From the NCBI RefSeq assembly GCF_900188175.1, contig NZ_FZOQ01000011.1:124001-188000 (forward strand): a stretch of DNA of 64,000 nucleotides, written 5' to 3'. The notes under the pieces were generated by a model. It searched no databases and was not told where the DNA came from. It saw nothing but the letters and a program-made list of their open reading frames with translations. The DNA is from Pontibacter ummariensis. GTDB lineage: Bacteria; Bacteroidota; Bacteroidia; Cytophagales; Hymenobacteraceae. Shown piece after piece: positions 46,316-54,703 of this stretch (within the stretch, counting starts at the first letter, position 1; every line of letters begins with the position of its first letter). The translations under genes were made by a program, and so were the position numbers.

Positions 46316-46945
46316 CTACTGGTACAGGAACAGCTTCTCTTTTTGTCTTCTTACTTTCGGTAATTTAGCCAGCCAATCGTTGTCTGCATCCCGGTAGCCC
46401 AGGGGCAGTAGCGTAACGCTTCGCAGGCCTTTCTCTTTCAGGTTAAGCAGTTCGTCTAAAGCTGCGCTGTTAAAGCCTTCCATCGGCGTCGCATCCACTT
46501 GCTCAGAAGCTGCGGCTACCAGGGCTGTACCAAAGGCGATGTAAGCCTGGCGGGCAGCCCAGTTAAAGTTCTGCTCCTGTGTGTTGTTTTGAGCTATTTG
46601 CAGCAGGGTGTTCTTAAAGTCAGCCAGCTTTTCTTCCGGCATGTTGCGCACCGCTGCCGTGTGCTTTATATACTCCTCGATATGGGCTGGTGTGATATCG
46701 TCCCAGGCGGCAAACACCAACAGGTGCGAGCTTTCCACGATCTGCGGTTGGTTGCTGGCAACCGGCAAGATCTGCTTTCTTAGTTCTTCATCCTCGATCA
46801 CCAGCACGGTGTAAGGCTGCAAACCCATAGAAGACGGCGCAAGGCGTATCGCCTCCAGAATATTGTCTATTTTTTCGGCTGACACTTTCAGGCCATTCAT
46901 TCTCTTAGACGCATAGCGCCATTCCAGTGATTCTAGTATATTCAT
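46316..46945 (-). CDS. NAD(P)H-dependent nitroreductase (NfsB-like)
   Basis: This 209-residue FMN flavoprotein is of the nitroreductase family. Features: N-terminal EWRYASKRMNGLKV, the FMN-binding APSSMGLQPYTVLVI, and C-terminal SVTLLPLGYRDADNDWLAK. It would reduce nitro compounds or quinones with two electrons. It is divergent from the HxlR regulator gene, with a palindromic operator between. In Bacillus the HxlR-type protein HypR controls a nitroreductase in the same way. Confidence 0.9.
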   Translation of the reverse strand: MNILESLEWRYASKRMNGLKVSAEKIDNILEAIRLAPSSMGLQPYTVLVIEDEELRKQILPVASNQPQIVESSHLLVFAAWDDITPAHIEEYIKHTAAVRNMPEEKLADFKNTLLQIAQNNTQEQNFNWAARQAYIAFGTALVAAASEQVDATPMEGFNSAALDELLNLKEKGLRSVTLLPLGYRDADNDWLAKLPKVRRQKEKLFLYQ

Positions 46946-46983
46946 GTACGTACAACGAATTTTGCTTGGTATAGATTCAATAC

Positions 46984-47004
46984 TAAGTTACTTTTAGTAA
47001 CTTA
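46984..47004. promoter_or_regulatory. Palindromic HxlR-type operator
   Basis: TAAGTTACT-TTT-AGTAACTTA is a perfect 9-bp dyad with a 3-bp centre. It lies 39 bp upstream of the nitroreductase start and 90 bp from the HxlR start. The GTAAC half site recurs as a direct pair at 47056-47060 and 47067-47071. HxlR-family sites commonly read TTAC-n-GTAA, so this is the likely binding site. Confidence 0.75.
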
Positions 47005-47093
47005 AAGGTAATGCGTATCTTTAGGGTACACAAGTAGGTGCTCCACCGTACCTAAGTAACCTTGTAGTAACTATTGTTGAGCGTCAGAAGCTT

Positions 47094-47480
47094 ATGGGTA
47101 CAGAAAAAGAAAATAAAAAATTAGCGGATTGCGCCCCCGAAGAGCTATGCCCGGTGCGGGACATCATGGCGCGCTTCGGGGATAAGTGGTCTGTGTACAC
47201 GATCTTGTACCTGGGCCAGCACGGGAAGCTCCGCTTTAATGAGCTAAAAAGCATGATCAGCGGTATCTCGCAGCGCATGCTTACCGTTACCCTCCGGTCG
47301 TTGGAGGAGGACGGGTTAGTAAGCCGGGCTGTGTTCCCAGAGGTACCCCCACGCGTAGAGTATGAGCTCACCGCCTTAGGCAGAAGCCTGTTGCAGCAGC
47401 TGCTACAGCTATCCGATTGGGCCAGCCAGAACCTTGAGCAGGTGCTGGAAGCACGTCAGCGCTACGCTAAAAAAGCATAA
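47094..47480 (+). CDS. HxlR family winged-helix regulator
   Basis: This 128-residue regulator has the core CPVRDIMARFGDKWSVYTIL and LRFNELKSMISGISQRMLT, followed by the wing and a dimer helix. Cysteines C13 and C19 sit at the N-terminus, where HypR and QorR have their redox-sensing Cys. It probably responds to quinones, aldehydes or disulfide stress (inference) and controls the divergent nitroreductase-FrnE operon and itself. Confidence 0.9.
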   Translation: MGTEKENKKLADCAPEELCPVRDIMARFGDKWSVYTILYLGQHGKLRFNELKSMISGISQRMLTVTLRSLEEDGLVSRAVFPEVPPRVEYELTALGRSLLQQLLQLSDWASQNLEQVLEARQRYAKKA

Positions 47481-47571
47481 AGCCAGAGCAAGCCCCGCAT
47501 TGTGCGAGGAAGCTTTGGCTTTATGCTTTTGTTACGTTGTTACGCCCGTCTCCGGGCGCAGACCCAGTCGC

Positions 47572-48939
47572 TTATTCGGCTAGTGCAGCAACGGGTGCCC
47601 TATGGTCTCTGCGCCTGGTTGCAGTACTGCTTACTGGGAACAGGAAGGAGAAGCAGGTGCCTTTCCCCGGCTGCGAGTCAATCGAGAGTTTAACGCCATG
47701 AAACTTAGCCACCGTCTGTACAATGGAAAGGCCCAGGCCATGACTTTCTCCATCGGGAGCTTGCAGGCGCTTAAACCGGTTAAAAATATGGCTGATCTGC
47801 TCTTTCGCTATGCCTACCCCGGTGTCCTGAACGCTTAACTGGTAGCCCTTCTCTAGCTGGCGGCCCTCTATGGTGATGGCCCCTCCCGGCCTGTTGTACT
47901 TAATGGCATTGTTTACCACGTTAAACAGCATGGTAAAGAGGAGGGAGTGGTTCCCCTTTAAAACCGCGTCCTGCGCTAGGTGCAGCTCCAGCGTAAGGCG
48001 CTTCACCTCCAGGCGCTCTTCTACCTCTTCCGCTATTTCCTGTGCCAGGGTTTCCAGGCTGACCTCCTCGTTGCGCAGGTACTGCTCGTTCTCAATGCGT
48101 GAGATCAGCAGCAGTGCCTGTATAATGCTCTTGAGGCGGTGTAGGGTTCTCTGGCTCTCCACCAGCTTTACCAGCATGTCCTCCGGCGTTTGCGGGTCCG
48201 AGAGCAGGTTTTCCAGGCGGGTCTGCAGAATAGACACAGGCGTCAGGAGCTCGTGCGATACATTCCCGATAAATTCCTTCTCTTTTAGGAAGGCTTGTTG
48301 CGTCTGCACCATCATGCTGTTGATCGTGTCGTTCAGGTACACGAAATCACTGGTAGAGGTGCCAAGCGTGTTGGGCTTAAACGTTTCCGGGTGACCGATC
48401 CGCTCCAGCCTCCGGATAATGAGGGTGAGCGGGCGTAGAAGCACTTTCACGAAGGCCAGGTCGATAAAGACGGTGATGAGCACAACGGCCACCAAAAAGT
48501 AGGAGGCGTACTGTTGCATCGTGCCGCTGGTCTCGCGGATGGTATCCAGGCTGCGCCCGATCTCCAGCAGGTAAGTGCCGCCGTCTACGGCAAAGGCCAG
48601 GCTCAGCACGCGGTACTCCAAAATTTCGCCTTCCACCTTGCGGTAGCTGTTTTCGATGCGGTTATCGATCTGAGACGTATCAATGGGTTCTATGGAGATA
48701 AACTCCTCTTTCAGCAGGTTATAACTGCCATACATCGCGCCAGTACTGTTACTCACAAAAGACTCAATCCCCTGCTGCTCGATGATGTCGAAGACCTGCT
48801 CCTTTTTCTCCAGCAAGCGCGTGTCTGTGTTGTGCAGGGCCACGCGGTGCACGAGCAACGGCAGCAAGAAAATCAGCAGCAACAGGATAATGATCTTGGA
48901 GGCAGCGCTGAAAAGCGTAAGCTTAGACTGAAGCTTCAT
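47572..48939 (-). CDS. Two-component sensor histidine kinase
   Basis: This 455-residue kinase has two membrane helices (about 14-35 and 145-167) around a periplasmic sensor of about 110 residues. A HAMP-like linker, the H box H229 in IGNVSHELLTPVS, N box MLFNVVNNAIKYN, G1 DTGVGIA and G2 HGLGLSIVQ follow. The sensor has no recognisable domain. Its start overlaps the upstream response regulator gene by 17 bp, so the pair is cotranslated. It is last in a four-gene operon with two envelope proteins. Confidence 0.92.
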   Translation of the reverse strand: MKLQSKLTLFSAASKIIILLLLIFLLPLLVHRVALHNTDTRLLEKKEQVFDIIEQQGIESFVSNSTGAMYGSYNLLKEEFISIEPIDTSQIDNRIENSYRKVEGEILEYRVLSLAFAVDGGTYLLEIGRSLDTIRETSGTMQQYASYFLVAVVLITVFIDLAFVKVLLRPLTLIIRRLERIGHPETFKPNTLGTSTSDFVYLNDTINSMMVQTQQAFLKEKEFIGNVSHELLTPVSILQTRLENLLSDPQTPEDMLVKLVESQRTLHRLKSIIQALLLISRIENEQYLRNEEVSLETLAQEIAEEVEERLEVKRLTLELHLAQDAVLKGNHSLLFTMLFNVVNNAIKYNRPGGAITIEGRQLEKGYQLSVQDTGVGIAKEQISHIFNRFKRLQAPDGESHGLGLSIVQTVAKFHGVKLSIDSQPGKGTCFSFLFPVSSTATRRRDHRAPVAALAE

Positions 48940-49615
48940 GTGCTACCGTTAATCTGTAACCCACCCCCCGTATCGTTTCCAGCCAGTCTTTCGGAATATA
49001 GGCCCCTAACTTTTTGCGCAGGTTCTTCACGTGCACGTCGATGTAGTTAGAGTCGTAGTCATCTTCCAGTATATTGCCCCAGATGTGCTCTGTGAGCTGT
49101 AGCCGGGTCAGAATTCTGTTCTTGTGCAGCAGCAGATAGTGGAGCAGGTCGAACTCCTTTTTTGTCAGGGCTATTTCTGTATCGTTGAAAGATACCCGCC
49201 GGGTGCTGCTGTCCAGCTCCAGGCCGTAAAGCGTCAAGACAGTGGACTTGACGTTGAACTTACGCCGCATGATAGCCTGCATGCGCACCTGCAGCTCCAG
49301 GAGAGAAAAGGGTTTGGGAAGGTAATCATCCGCCCCAAGGCTCAGGCCTTCGATGCGGTCTTCCACGGCTCCACGGGCTGTTAGAATGATAATGGCCGGC
49401 TGGTGCTCCAGTTCCTTGGCCTCTTTTAACAGGTCCAGGCCATGATAGTCCGGTAAGCCCAGGTCCAGGAGAATAAAGTCATACAGGTTAACGGCTATTT
49501 TTTCGGATGCCTCGGCGCCTGTGTAGGCGATGTCGCAACGGAAGTGTTCTTTCGTTAAAAAGAGCTCCAGTTCTGAGGCCAGGCTTTTTTCATCCTCTAC
49601 GATCAGTACATGCAT
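48923..49615 (-). CDS. OmpR/PhoB family response regulator
   Basis: This 230-residue regulator has a receiver domain (phosphoacceptor D51 in FILLDLGLPDY, Lys in DYLPKPFSL) and a winged-helix DNA-binding domain (about 128-225, with SNYIDVHVKNLRKKLG). It is downstream of the outer-membrane protein gene by 23 bp and overlaps the kinase gene by 17 bp. It may control its own operon, including the two envelope genes. Confidence 0.94.
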   Translation of the reverse strand: MHVLIVEDEKSLASELELFLTKEHFRCDIAYTGAEASEKIAVNLYDFILLDLGLPDYHGLDLLKEAKELEHQPAIIILTARGAVEDRIEGLSLGADDYLPKPFSLLELQVRMQAIMRRKFNVKSTVLTLYGLELDSSTRRVSFNDTEIALTKKEFDLLHYLLLHKNRILTRLQLTEHIWGNILEDDYDSNYIDVHVKNLRKKLGAYIPKDWLETIRGVGYRLTVAHEASV

Positions 49616-49638
49616 GGGTGCTTGCTTTAGTAAAAGAT

Positions 49639-50607
49639 TTAAAACGTGTAGCTTATGTTAAAGGAATAGAAGGACTGTGCTTCGGAGGCATCGCCCTCTG
49701 TTTGGTTCACCGGAATAGCATACCGGTATGCCGGCTCCAACTCAAAATTACCCAAATAAATCACAACCGGGAGCTTCAGTTCATAATTCAGGATGTTAAA
49801 CCTGCTAACTTCCTCCGTGGTAGTGGTTGTGGTGGTGCCCCCGTTGCCGGATCCAGGCTTGCTGTTGTCCTTACCCGATCCTGAGGGGTCGAAAATGCCA
49901 CCGATCGGCGTGCCGCTAAGAGGGCCGCCGCTGCCCGGGGTCCCACTGCCCGGTAGCACGCTGTCTTTGTTTTGGGTGGTAGTGGTGTGGGTTTCGTAAA
50001 AGTGCTGTGTACCCGCTGTTATAGATACCTTCGGATCTATGCCGATCACATGCTTTCCGTCCCAGAGGGGGTTAAGCGGAATAAACCGGGAGTTCTCCAG
50101 CACGGCAAACACGTCGTGGTTTTCACCGAAAATATAACTGGTGGTTAAGCCGGTGTAAAGGATACCCCAGTCCAGGGCTCCCCGGGCTGACAGGGCGTTA
50201 GAGGTAACGGCTTTTACCAGCGGCGTGTTCTCCCCAAAGATAAAGTGGGCGTAACTGATATTAGCCTCCACCAAGTCCCTGATCTTAAAGCTGTATCCTA
50301 CGGACAGGTCTGTCTCATCCACATATCCTGCTGTATCAAACAGCTTGTAGGAGGTGGCGGATGCCCACAAACCAGAGCGGTGCAGGTAGGTTAGCGTGGC
50401 TGCGGCGTAGGGGTAGCGCCTGGCCGTGTTCCGGCCAAAAAATGAAGAGTTATTGGCTACCTCAGCCCCTATGGTCCACCAGTCCTTTTTAGCGGGTGCT
50501 TCCTGGGCTACCGTATCTGCCAGTGCCGTAGCCGTAGCCGGGATGTGGGAGTTAAGCAGCGCGAAGCCCAGCAATAGCATGGGTATAAAGCGTGTCAGGT
50601 GTTTCAT
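49639..50607 (-). CDS. Outer-membrane beta-barrel protein, unknown function
   Basis: This 322-residue protein has a signal peptide (residues 1-28). The mature part has alternating strand-like segments and ends SFNISYTF, with the C-terminal Phe of outer-membrane barrels. A loop in the second half is low complexity (GSGTPGSGGPLSG, KPGSGNGGTTTTTTTEE) and probably exposed. I start at ATG 50607 (MKHLTRFIPMLLLG); the frame reaches 50655. It lies between the Ala-rich protein gene and the response regulator gene. No specific family is recognised. Confidence 0.7.
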   Translation of the reverse strand: MKHLTRFIPMLLLGFALLNSHIPATATALADTVAQEAPAKKDWWTIGAEVANNSSFFGRNTARRYPYAAATLTYLHRSGLWASATSYKLFDTAGYVDETDLSVGYSFKIRDLVEANISYAHFIFGENTPLVKAVTSNALSARGALDWGILYTGLTTSYIFGENHDVFAVLENSRFIPLNPLWDGKHVIGIDPKVSITAGTQHFYETHTTTTQNKDSVLPGSGTPGSGGPLSGTPIGGIFDPSGSGKDNSKPGSGNGGTTTTTTTEEVSRFNILNYELKLPVVIYLGNFELEPAYRYAIPVNQTEGDASEAQSFYSFNISYTF

Positions 50608-50679
50608 ATGGGAATGGTGCAGCAGCCTGGCCCGAAAGCACTGGCTGCTGCACAAGGGTGTTTAAGGTGAGAAAGGATA

Positions 50680-51765
50680 TTAATTGCCGATTTTTACCTT
50701 GGTGTTTATTTTTACGGCACCACCAACCTGCACCGGGCGGTTAGAGCCGCCATTGGGAATGATCTTGGCAGGCTTGCCGGCAGCACTGTTTACAGCGCCC
50801 TTTACAGAAGTGGCAGCACCGGCTCCCGCAGCGTTCACAGCGCCAGCGGCACGGGCGGCGCCGGCTGCTCGCGAAGCACCTCCTCTGCGCACGATGGACT
50901 TCACTTTTGTCGCAGCCTCCACGCTTCCGCCTGTTTCTACTGAGGCCGGTTTTTCCTGGCCCTTGGTAGTGGCCACTTCTTTCACTTTCTTTCCTTGCTC
51001 CTGGCCCTGCGTTTGCGTGTCTTGTGCCACTTGTGCTACAGCAGTCCCCTGTGTTTCCGCGCTGCGGGCCTGCCCGCTAAGCTCAGCCTCGGTCCGCTGT
51101 TTTGCCTGTAGGGCAAGCTCGTTGCCGTGCTCTACGGTGGTGTTAGCGCTGGCCGCTACCGATGCCGCTGCTCGCTGGCTAGCGGCCTGTCCGTTTTCTG
51201 CAGCGCTTTTGCCTGCTGCCTGTACAGTGGCCTCTGCTTTTTGTGCTAGCCCGACCGTTGCCTGGCTGCCCTTGTCAAGTGCCTGTTCGCTTTTTGTGGC
51301 CAGGTCAACTGCTGTTGTTTGTGCTACTGCGGCCACTGCCTGGCCATGGTTTTCAGCTTTTTTGCCTTCCACTGTGGCTGTTGCCTTTAGTTGCTGTGCC
51401 ACTTCAGCCGCTGTTTGGCCATGTGTTTCTTTAGGTGCAGTGCTTTCTTCTTTGTCCTGCACAGGGGCAGTTTCTTCCCGCTCTTCCTGCTTCGGTGCCT
51501 TGGCCTTTGACTTCTCCGCCTTTACTGTCGCTTTTCCGTTTGCACGGCCTTGCGCTTCGGTCGTATGGTCTGTCGGGTTTGTTTCTGACCTGTAGGATGC
51601 AGCAGTGGATGCTGAAGAAGAAGCTTTCACAGAGGATTTATCGTTGTGTTCTGCAGAAGCTTCCGTAGATGTCTTTGCTTTGCCATTTACAGCACCTGAG
51701 TTTGACTGCGCAAACGCAGTAGTGACTGTTAAAAATGCGGCGGCTAAGAAGGTTAGTTTTTTCAT
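50680..51765 (-). CDS. Secreted Ala-rich protein with ~25-residue repeats
   Basis: This 361-residue protein has a signal peptide ending AFAQ. Residues about 115-265 contain some six degenerate repeats of 22-26 residues with an HGQA-x-AVAQ pattern (HGQTAAEVAQQ, HGQAVAAVAQT, KGSQATVGLAQ, NGQAASQRAA, HGNELALQAKQ, QGTAVAQVAQ), all helix-prone and rich in Ala, Gln, Glu and Lys. This resembles late-embryogenesis-abundant (LEA) type proteins. The C-terminal part is basic and Gly/Ala-rich, and ends VKINTKVKIGN. It is the first gene of the two-component operon. No family is certain. Confidence 0.7.
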   Translation of the reverse strand: MKKLTFLAAAFLTVTTAFAQSNSGAVNGKAKTSTEASAEHNDKSSVKASSSASTAASYRSETNPTDHTTEAQGRANGKATVKAEKSKAKAPKQEEREETAPVQDKEESTAPKETHGQTAAEVAQQLKATATVEGKKAENHGQAVAAVAQTTAVDLATKSEQALDKGSQATVGLAQKAEATVQAAGKSAAENGQAASQRAAASVAASANTTVEHGNELALQAKQRTEAELSGQARSAETQGTAVAQVAQDTQTQGQEQGKKVKEVATTKGQEKPASVETGGSVEAATKVKSIVRRGGASRAAGAARAAGAVNAAGAGAATSVKGAVNSAAGKPAKIIPNGGSNRPVQVGGAVKINTKVKIGN

Positions 51766-52325
51766 GTCTCTTTGGGCTTATGAATTAGTTTATGTCCCAA
51801 AACTATATAGTCAAGATGAAGAGAAAATGAAGAAAGGCTTTTCTTGAAAAAAAATTACAGCACATGCCCGGTGTTGTTTTGCCCTGGGGATTGGCTCTAC
51901 GCCAAACAAAGCTCCGGTCATACGCTTCTTCTTCTGCTTGCTCTGTTCTGTAAAGATAGGTATCCGGCATTTACAGGCACTACTTTTTCTTTTACCGATG
52001 TAGCACAGTTGGTTGCCCTGCGCTTGTTGCACCGGTGCAACTTGGTACAGGAATGCGGGAGCTGCGCTCTCCCTTCATGAAACGCAGCTTGTGTCTTTCA
52101 TTCTAAGTATTTATACATAGCTTTGGCACGAAGCATATTTTTCTAAACGAGAAGGGGAACTTCTGCTAAGTTTTGCCTGCTTGCGTAAGTTCCTGGTATA
52201 GGCAGGCTTCCTCTTATATAAAGCGCCGGTGTGCTTAAAAGCAGCAGGGAGTGTCCGGAAGAATACTGTCACATCAGATCCCTGGCAGTTGCAAAGCGCA
52301 ACGCTGAAACATAACGCAAACCTGT
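51766..52325. other. Intergenic with a promoter box and a 16-bp palindrome
   Basis: On the minus strand TAGTTTTG (51805-51798) is a consensus -7 box, 33 bp before the Ala-rich protein gene. GTTGCACC-GGTGCAAC at 52026-52041 is a perfect 16-bp palindrome of unknown role. No gene is convincing in the remaining sequence. Confidence 0.45.
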
Positions 52326-53114
52326 ATGAATGCAGCCAAGAAGAACAACGTAAAGGTTGTCGGAAAAGGACAAAAGCCGATGCTATTCGCCCATGGTTAT
52401 GGTTGCGACCAGAACATGTGGCGTTATATTACCCCAGCCTTTGAAGCGGACTACAAGATCATTCTTTTTGATCACATAGGATTTGGCGGCTCTGACACTA
52501 CGACCTATACCAAAGCGCACTATACCTCATTGCAAGCATATGCGGCAGACGTGTTAGACATATGCCGGGAACTAGAGCTACAGGACCTTGTTTTTGTGGG
52601 GCACTCGGTAAGTGCTATGATAGGCGTACTGGCAGCGAACATGGAGCCGGAGTGGTTTTCAAAATTGATCCTGATCAGTCCTTCCCCAAGCTTTATTAAC
52701 GATGGTGACTATATAGGTGGTTTTTCCAGAGAGGACATAGAAGGTTTGCTTGGTTCCTTAGACAGTGATTACCTGGGCTGGTCCAACACCATAGCTCCGG
52801 TGATCATGGGCAACCCGGCGAGGCCTGAGTTAAGCCAGGAACTCGCTGGCAGCTTTTGCAGGAGCAATGAAGCAATCGCAAAGGACTTTGCCCATGTCAC
52901 CTTTCTTTCCGATAACCGCAAGGATTTATCGCAGGTGAAAACCGAGACCTTGATTTTGCAGTGTATGGATGATGCAATTGCGCCTTTATCCGTAGGAGAA
53001 TTTACGCATCAGAACATAGCCGGGAGCAGACTAGTGGTTTTAGAGGCAACAGGCCATTGCCCCAATCTGAGCGCCCCTGAAGAGACCGTTGCGGCCATGA
53101 AAAGCTTTTTATAA
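52326..53114 (+). CDS. RsbQ-like alpha/beta hydrolase
   Basis: This 262-residue hydrolase of the RsbQ/KAI2/D14 group starts NNVKVVGKGQKPMLFAHGYG. The triad is S94 in VGHSVSAMIG, an Asp in LQCMDDAIAP, and His in ATGHCPNLSAPEE. In Bacillus, RsbQ works with the PAS phosphatase RsbP in energy-stress sensing by turning over an unknown small molecule. No RsbP is adjacent; the next gene, 62 bp on, encodes a SEC14/STAS-like protein. Confidence 0.9.
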   Translation: MNAAKKNNVKVVGKGQKPMLFAHGYGCDQNMWRYITPAFEADYKIILFDHIGFGGSDTTTYTKAHYTSLQAYAADVLDICRELELQDLVFVGHSVSAMIGVLAANMEPEWFSKLILISPSPSFINDGDYIGGFSREDIEGLLGSLDSDYLGWSNTIAPVIMGNPARPELSQELAGSFCRSNEAIAKDFAHVTFLSDNRKDLSQVKTETLILQCMDDAIAPLSVGEFTHQNIAGSRLVVLEATGHCPNLSAPEETVAAMKSFL

Positions 53115-53176
53115 AGCCGCTGTAGGTATTGGGTGGAGGACGTGCTCCTGATAGCTCCCAAAAGGAAGGAGCCATC

Positions 53177-53620
53177 ATGTATGAAAAAGAGGAACGAGAA
53201 GACTTGATTGATTACAAAGAACTTAAAAAGGCAGACGGATACCCCTTCTTTGAAGCGAGCAGAAGGCCCGATAACTCGTTCATAGCTGTTAACTGGATAG
53301 GCACGCAATCATTGGAGACAGTTGTGATGGGAGGCAACCATATTCTTGCCATGCTGCGGGAGAAGCCTTGCCAGGGGCTTCTTAACAGCAACAGGGAACT
53401 GATAGGGCCTTGGGATGCTGCCGTTAGCTGGTTAAGCTATAAATGGGTACCACAGGCCAAAGAACTGGGCCTTCGCTACTATGCGCATGTGCTCTCGCCG
53501 GGTATTTATGGGCAACGGTCCTTCGCGATGTTCCAGGAAAGCTTAAAAAGCCATTTTAGCATGAGGCCGTTCAACGACGAGAAAAGGGCAGAAGAGTGGC
53601 TTCAGATGAAACTTGTTTAG
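53177..53620 (+). CDS. STAS/SEC14-like domain protein
   Basis: The protein has 147 residues, starting MYEKEEREDLIDYKEL at ATG 53177 (frame open from 53129). The order NWIGTQSLETVVMGGNHI, CQGLLNSNRELIGPWDAA, GLRYYAHVLSPGIYGQRS, quoted in pieces, follows the SpoIIAA/STAS-like alpha-beta pattern common in Cytophagales. Function unknown. It is next to the RsbQ-like gene, which suggests a small signalling module, by analogy with RsbQ systems where STAS proteins take part. Confidence 0.62.
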   Translation: MYEKEEREDLIDYKELKKADGYPFFEASRRPDNSFIAVNWIGTQSLETVVMGGNHILAMLREKPCQGLLNSNRELIGPWDAAVSWLSYKWVPQAKELGLRYYAHVLSPGIYGQRSFAMFQESLKSHFSMRPFNDEKRAEEWLQMKLV

Positions 53621-53672
53621 TATTTCTTACAAGAGGAGTCCGATCCTTCTGCATACTGTACGATGCTGTACA

Positions 53673-54506
53673 CTATAAGCTGTAGTGAGCAGCCAGGAGA
53701 TGGAAGAAAGCCTGTTCGTTGTGTAGCCAGGAAAAGTGGCTGCTTTTGTCTATAACATGAAAGGCACCTGTCGGATACCTCTCCCGGACGTATTGCATGC
53801 TATCGCCATAAATATCATCGTCGCCGTAAACAGCCGTGATCTTAAAGTTCGGGACTGCTTGCTGTTGGAGGACAGGGTGTAGGAGCAGGGCCAGGTTGGT
53901 GCGGTTAATCGGTTTGGCATATAAGTGCTCTAACAGCAGGGGCACCTGGTCTGTGACGGCATAACCCTTGTTGCAGTTTAAAGCGAACTGCCTGTAAAAC
54001 CCCTGGTATCCCTCATAGCTCCCCAGCAGCCCTAAGGAAGCGTTCTTGACCAATGCCAGCCACTCCTGCAGGCTGCTTTTTCTTTTGTTGAACTTGACAA
54101 CTTCCAGTACCGTCTCTGCCCACTGCCAGCCTGTACCAGAGGCCGGGCTGGAGAGGAACATGCTCAGCAGTTTTTCCGGGTGGTAGGCGGCGTACAGCTG
54201 GGCGTAGAGACCACCCCAGGAGTGTCCGAATAAATGAAACCGAGGCAAGTTGAAGTGCGTGGCAACAGCGTTTACATCAGATACATAACGCTCCATGGAG
54301 AAACTGCCGGAGGGGCAGGGAGAATTTAAAGTGCCGCGCTGGTGAAAATAGACCACCTGGAATTCTTGTGAGAGGAACTCGGCCACCGGTTCCAGCTTTT
54401 CCGGTACCCCGGGGCCGCCGTGGAGCAGGATCACGCTTTCTTTTCCGCTGTTCGGACATACCGTCGTGTACAAACGGGTGTCTTCGTTTTTAACTAAAAT
54501 CGCCAT
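53673..54506 (-). CDS. Proline-iminopeptidase-like alpha/beta hydrolase
   Basis: This 277-residue hydrolase has the oxyanion motif LLHGGPGVPE, the QRGTLNS segment of proline iminopeptidases, nucleophile S96 in LFGHSWGGLY, and the His in DKSSHFSWLH. ATG 54506 is preferred (MAILVKNEDTRLY), because 25 further residues up to 54581 look unrelated. It is convergent with the SEC14-like gene. The substrate may be a peptide or ester. Confidence 0.87.
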   Translation of the reverse strand: MAILVKNEDTRLYTTVCPNSGKESVILLHGGPGVPEKLEPVAEFLSQEFQVVYFHQRGTLNSPCPSGSFSMERYVSDVNAVATHFNLPRFHLFGHSWGGLYAQLYAAYHPEKLLSMFLSSPASGTGWQWAETVLEVVKFNKRKSSLQEWLALVKNASLGLLGSYEGYQGFYRQFALNCNKGYAVTDQVPLLLEHLYAKPINRTNLALLLHPVLQQQAVPNFKITAVYGDDDIYGDSMQYVRERYPTGAFHVIDKSSHFSWLHNEQAFFHLLAAHYSL

Positions 54507-54623
54507 GGTAGCTTTTACGGGAGTCTGGCCTCGCTGGGGTTGGGTATAATGCTTTATAACTGTAGGCCCCTTTAGACTCACTTATAATACCTGCGCAAGC
54601 ACTTCCTGACGACGGGGATAAAA

Positions 54624-54661
54624 AAGAGCGGAGCCACCTGTTTTGCAGGGGCACCGCTCTT
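54624..54661 (-). terminator. Rho-independent terminator of the MFS gene
   Basis: AAGAGCGG (54624-54631) pairs with CCGCTCTT (54654-54661), with an inner GCC/CCTG stem. On the minus strand TTTTTT follows directly. Confidence 0.85.
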
Positions 54662-54703
54662 GATAGTTGACAGGACCCGGGACGAAGCCCCTGTTGTCTG
54701 GTG

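Noticed and set aside
50684-51595. 303-codon Ala/Cys/Ser-rich plus-strand ORF
   Set aside because: It is the mirror of the Ala-rich repeat protein; the minus-strand frame has a signal peptide, start and promoter box.
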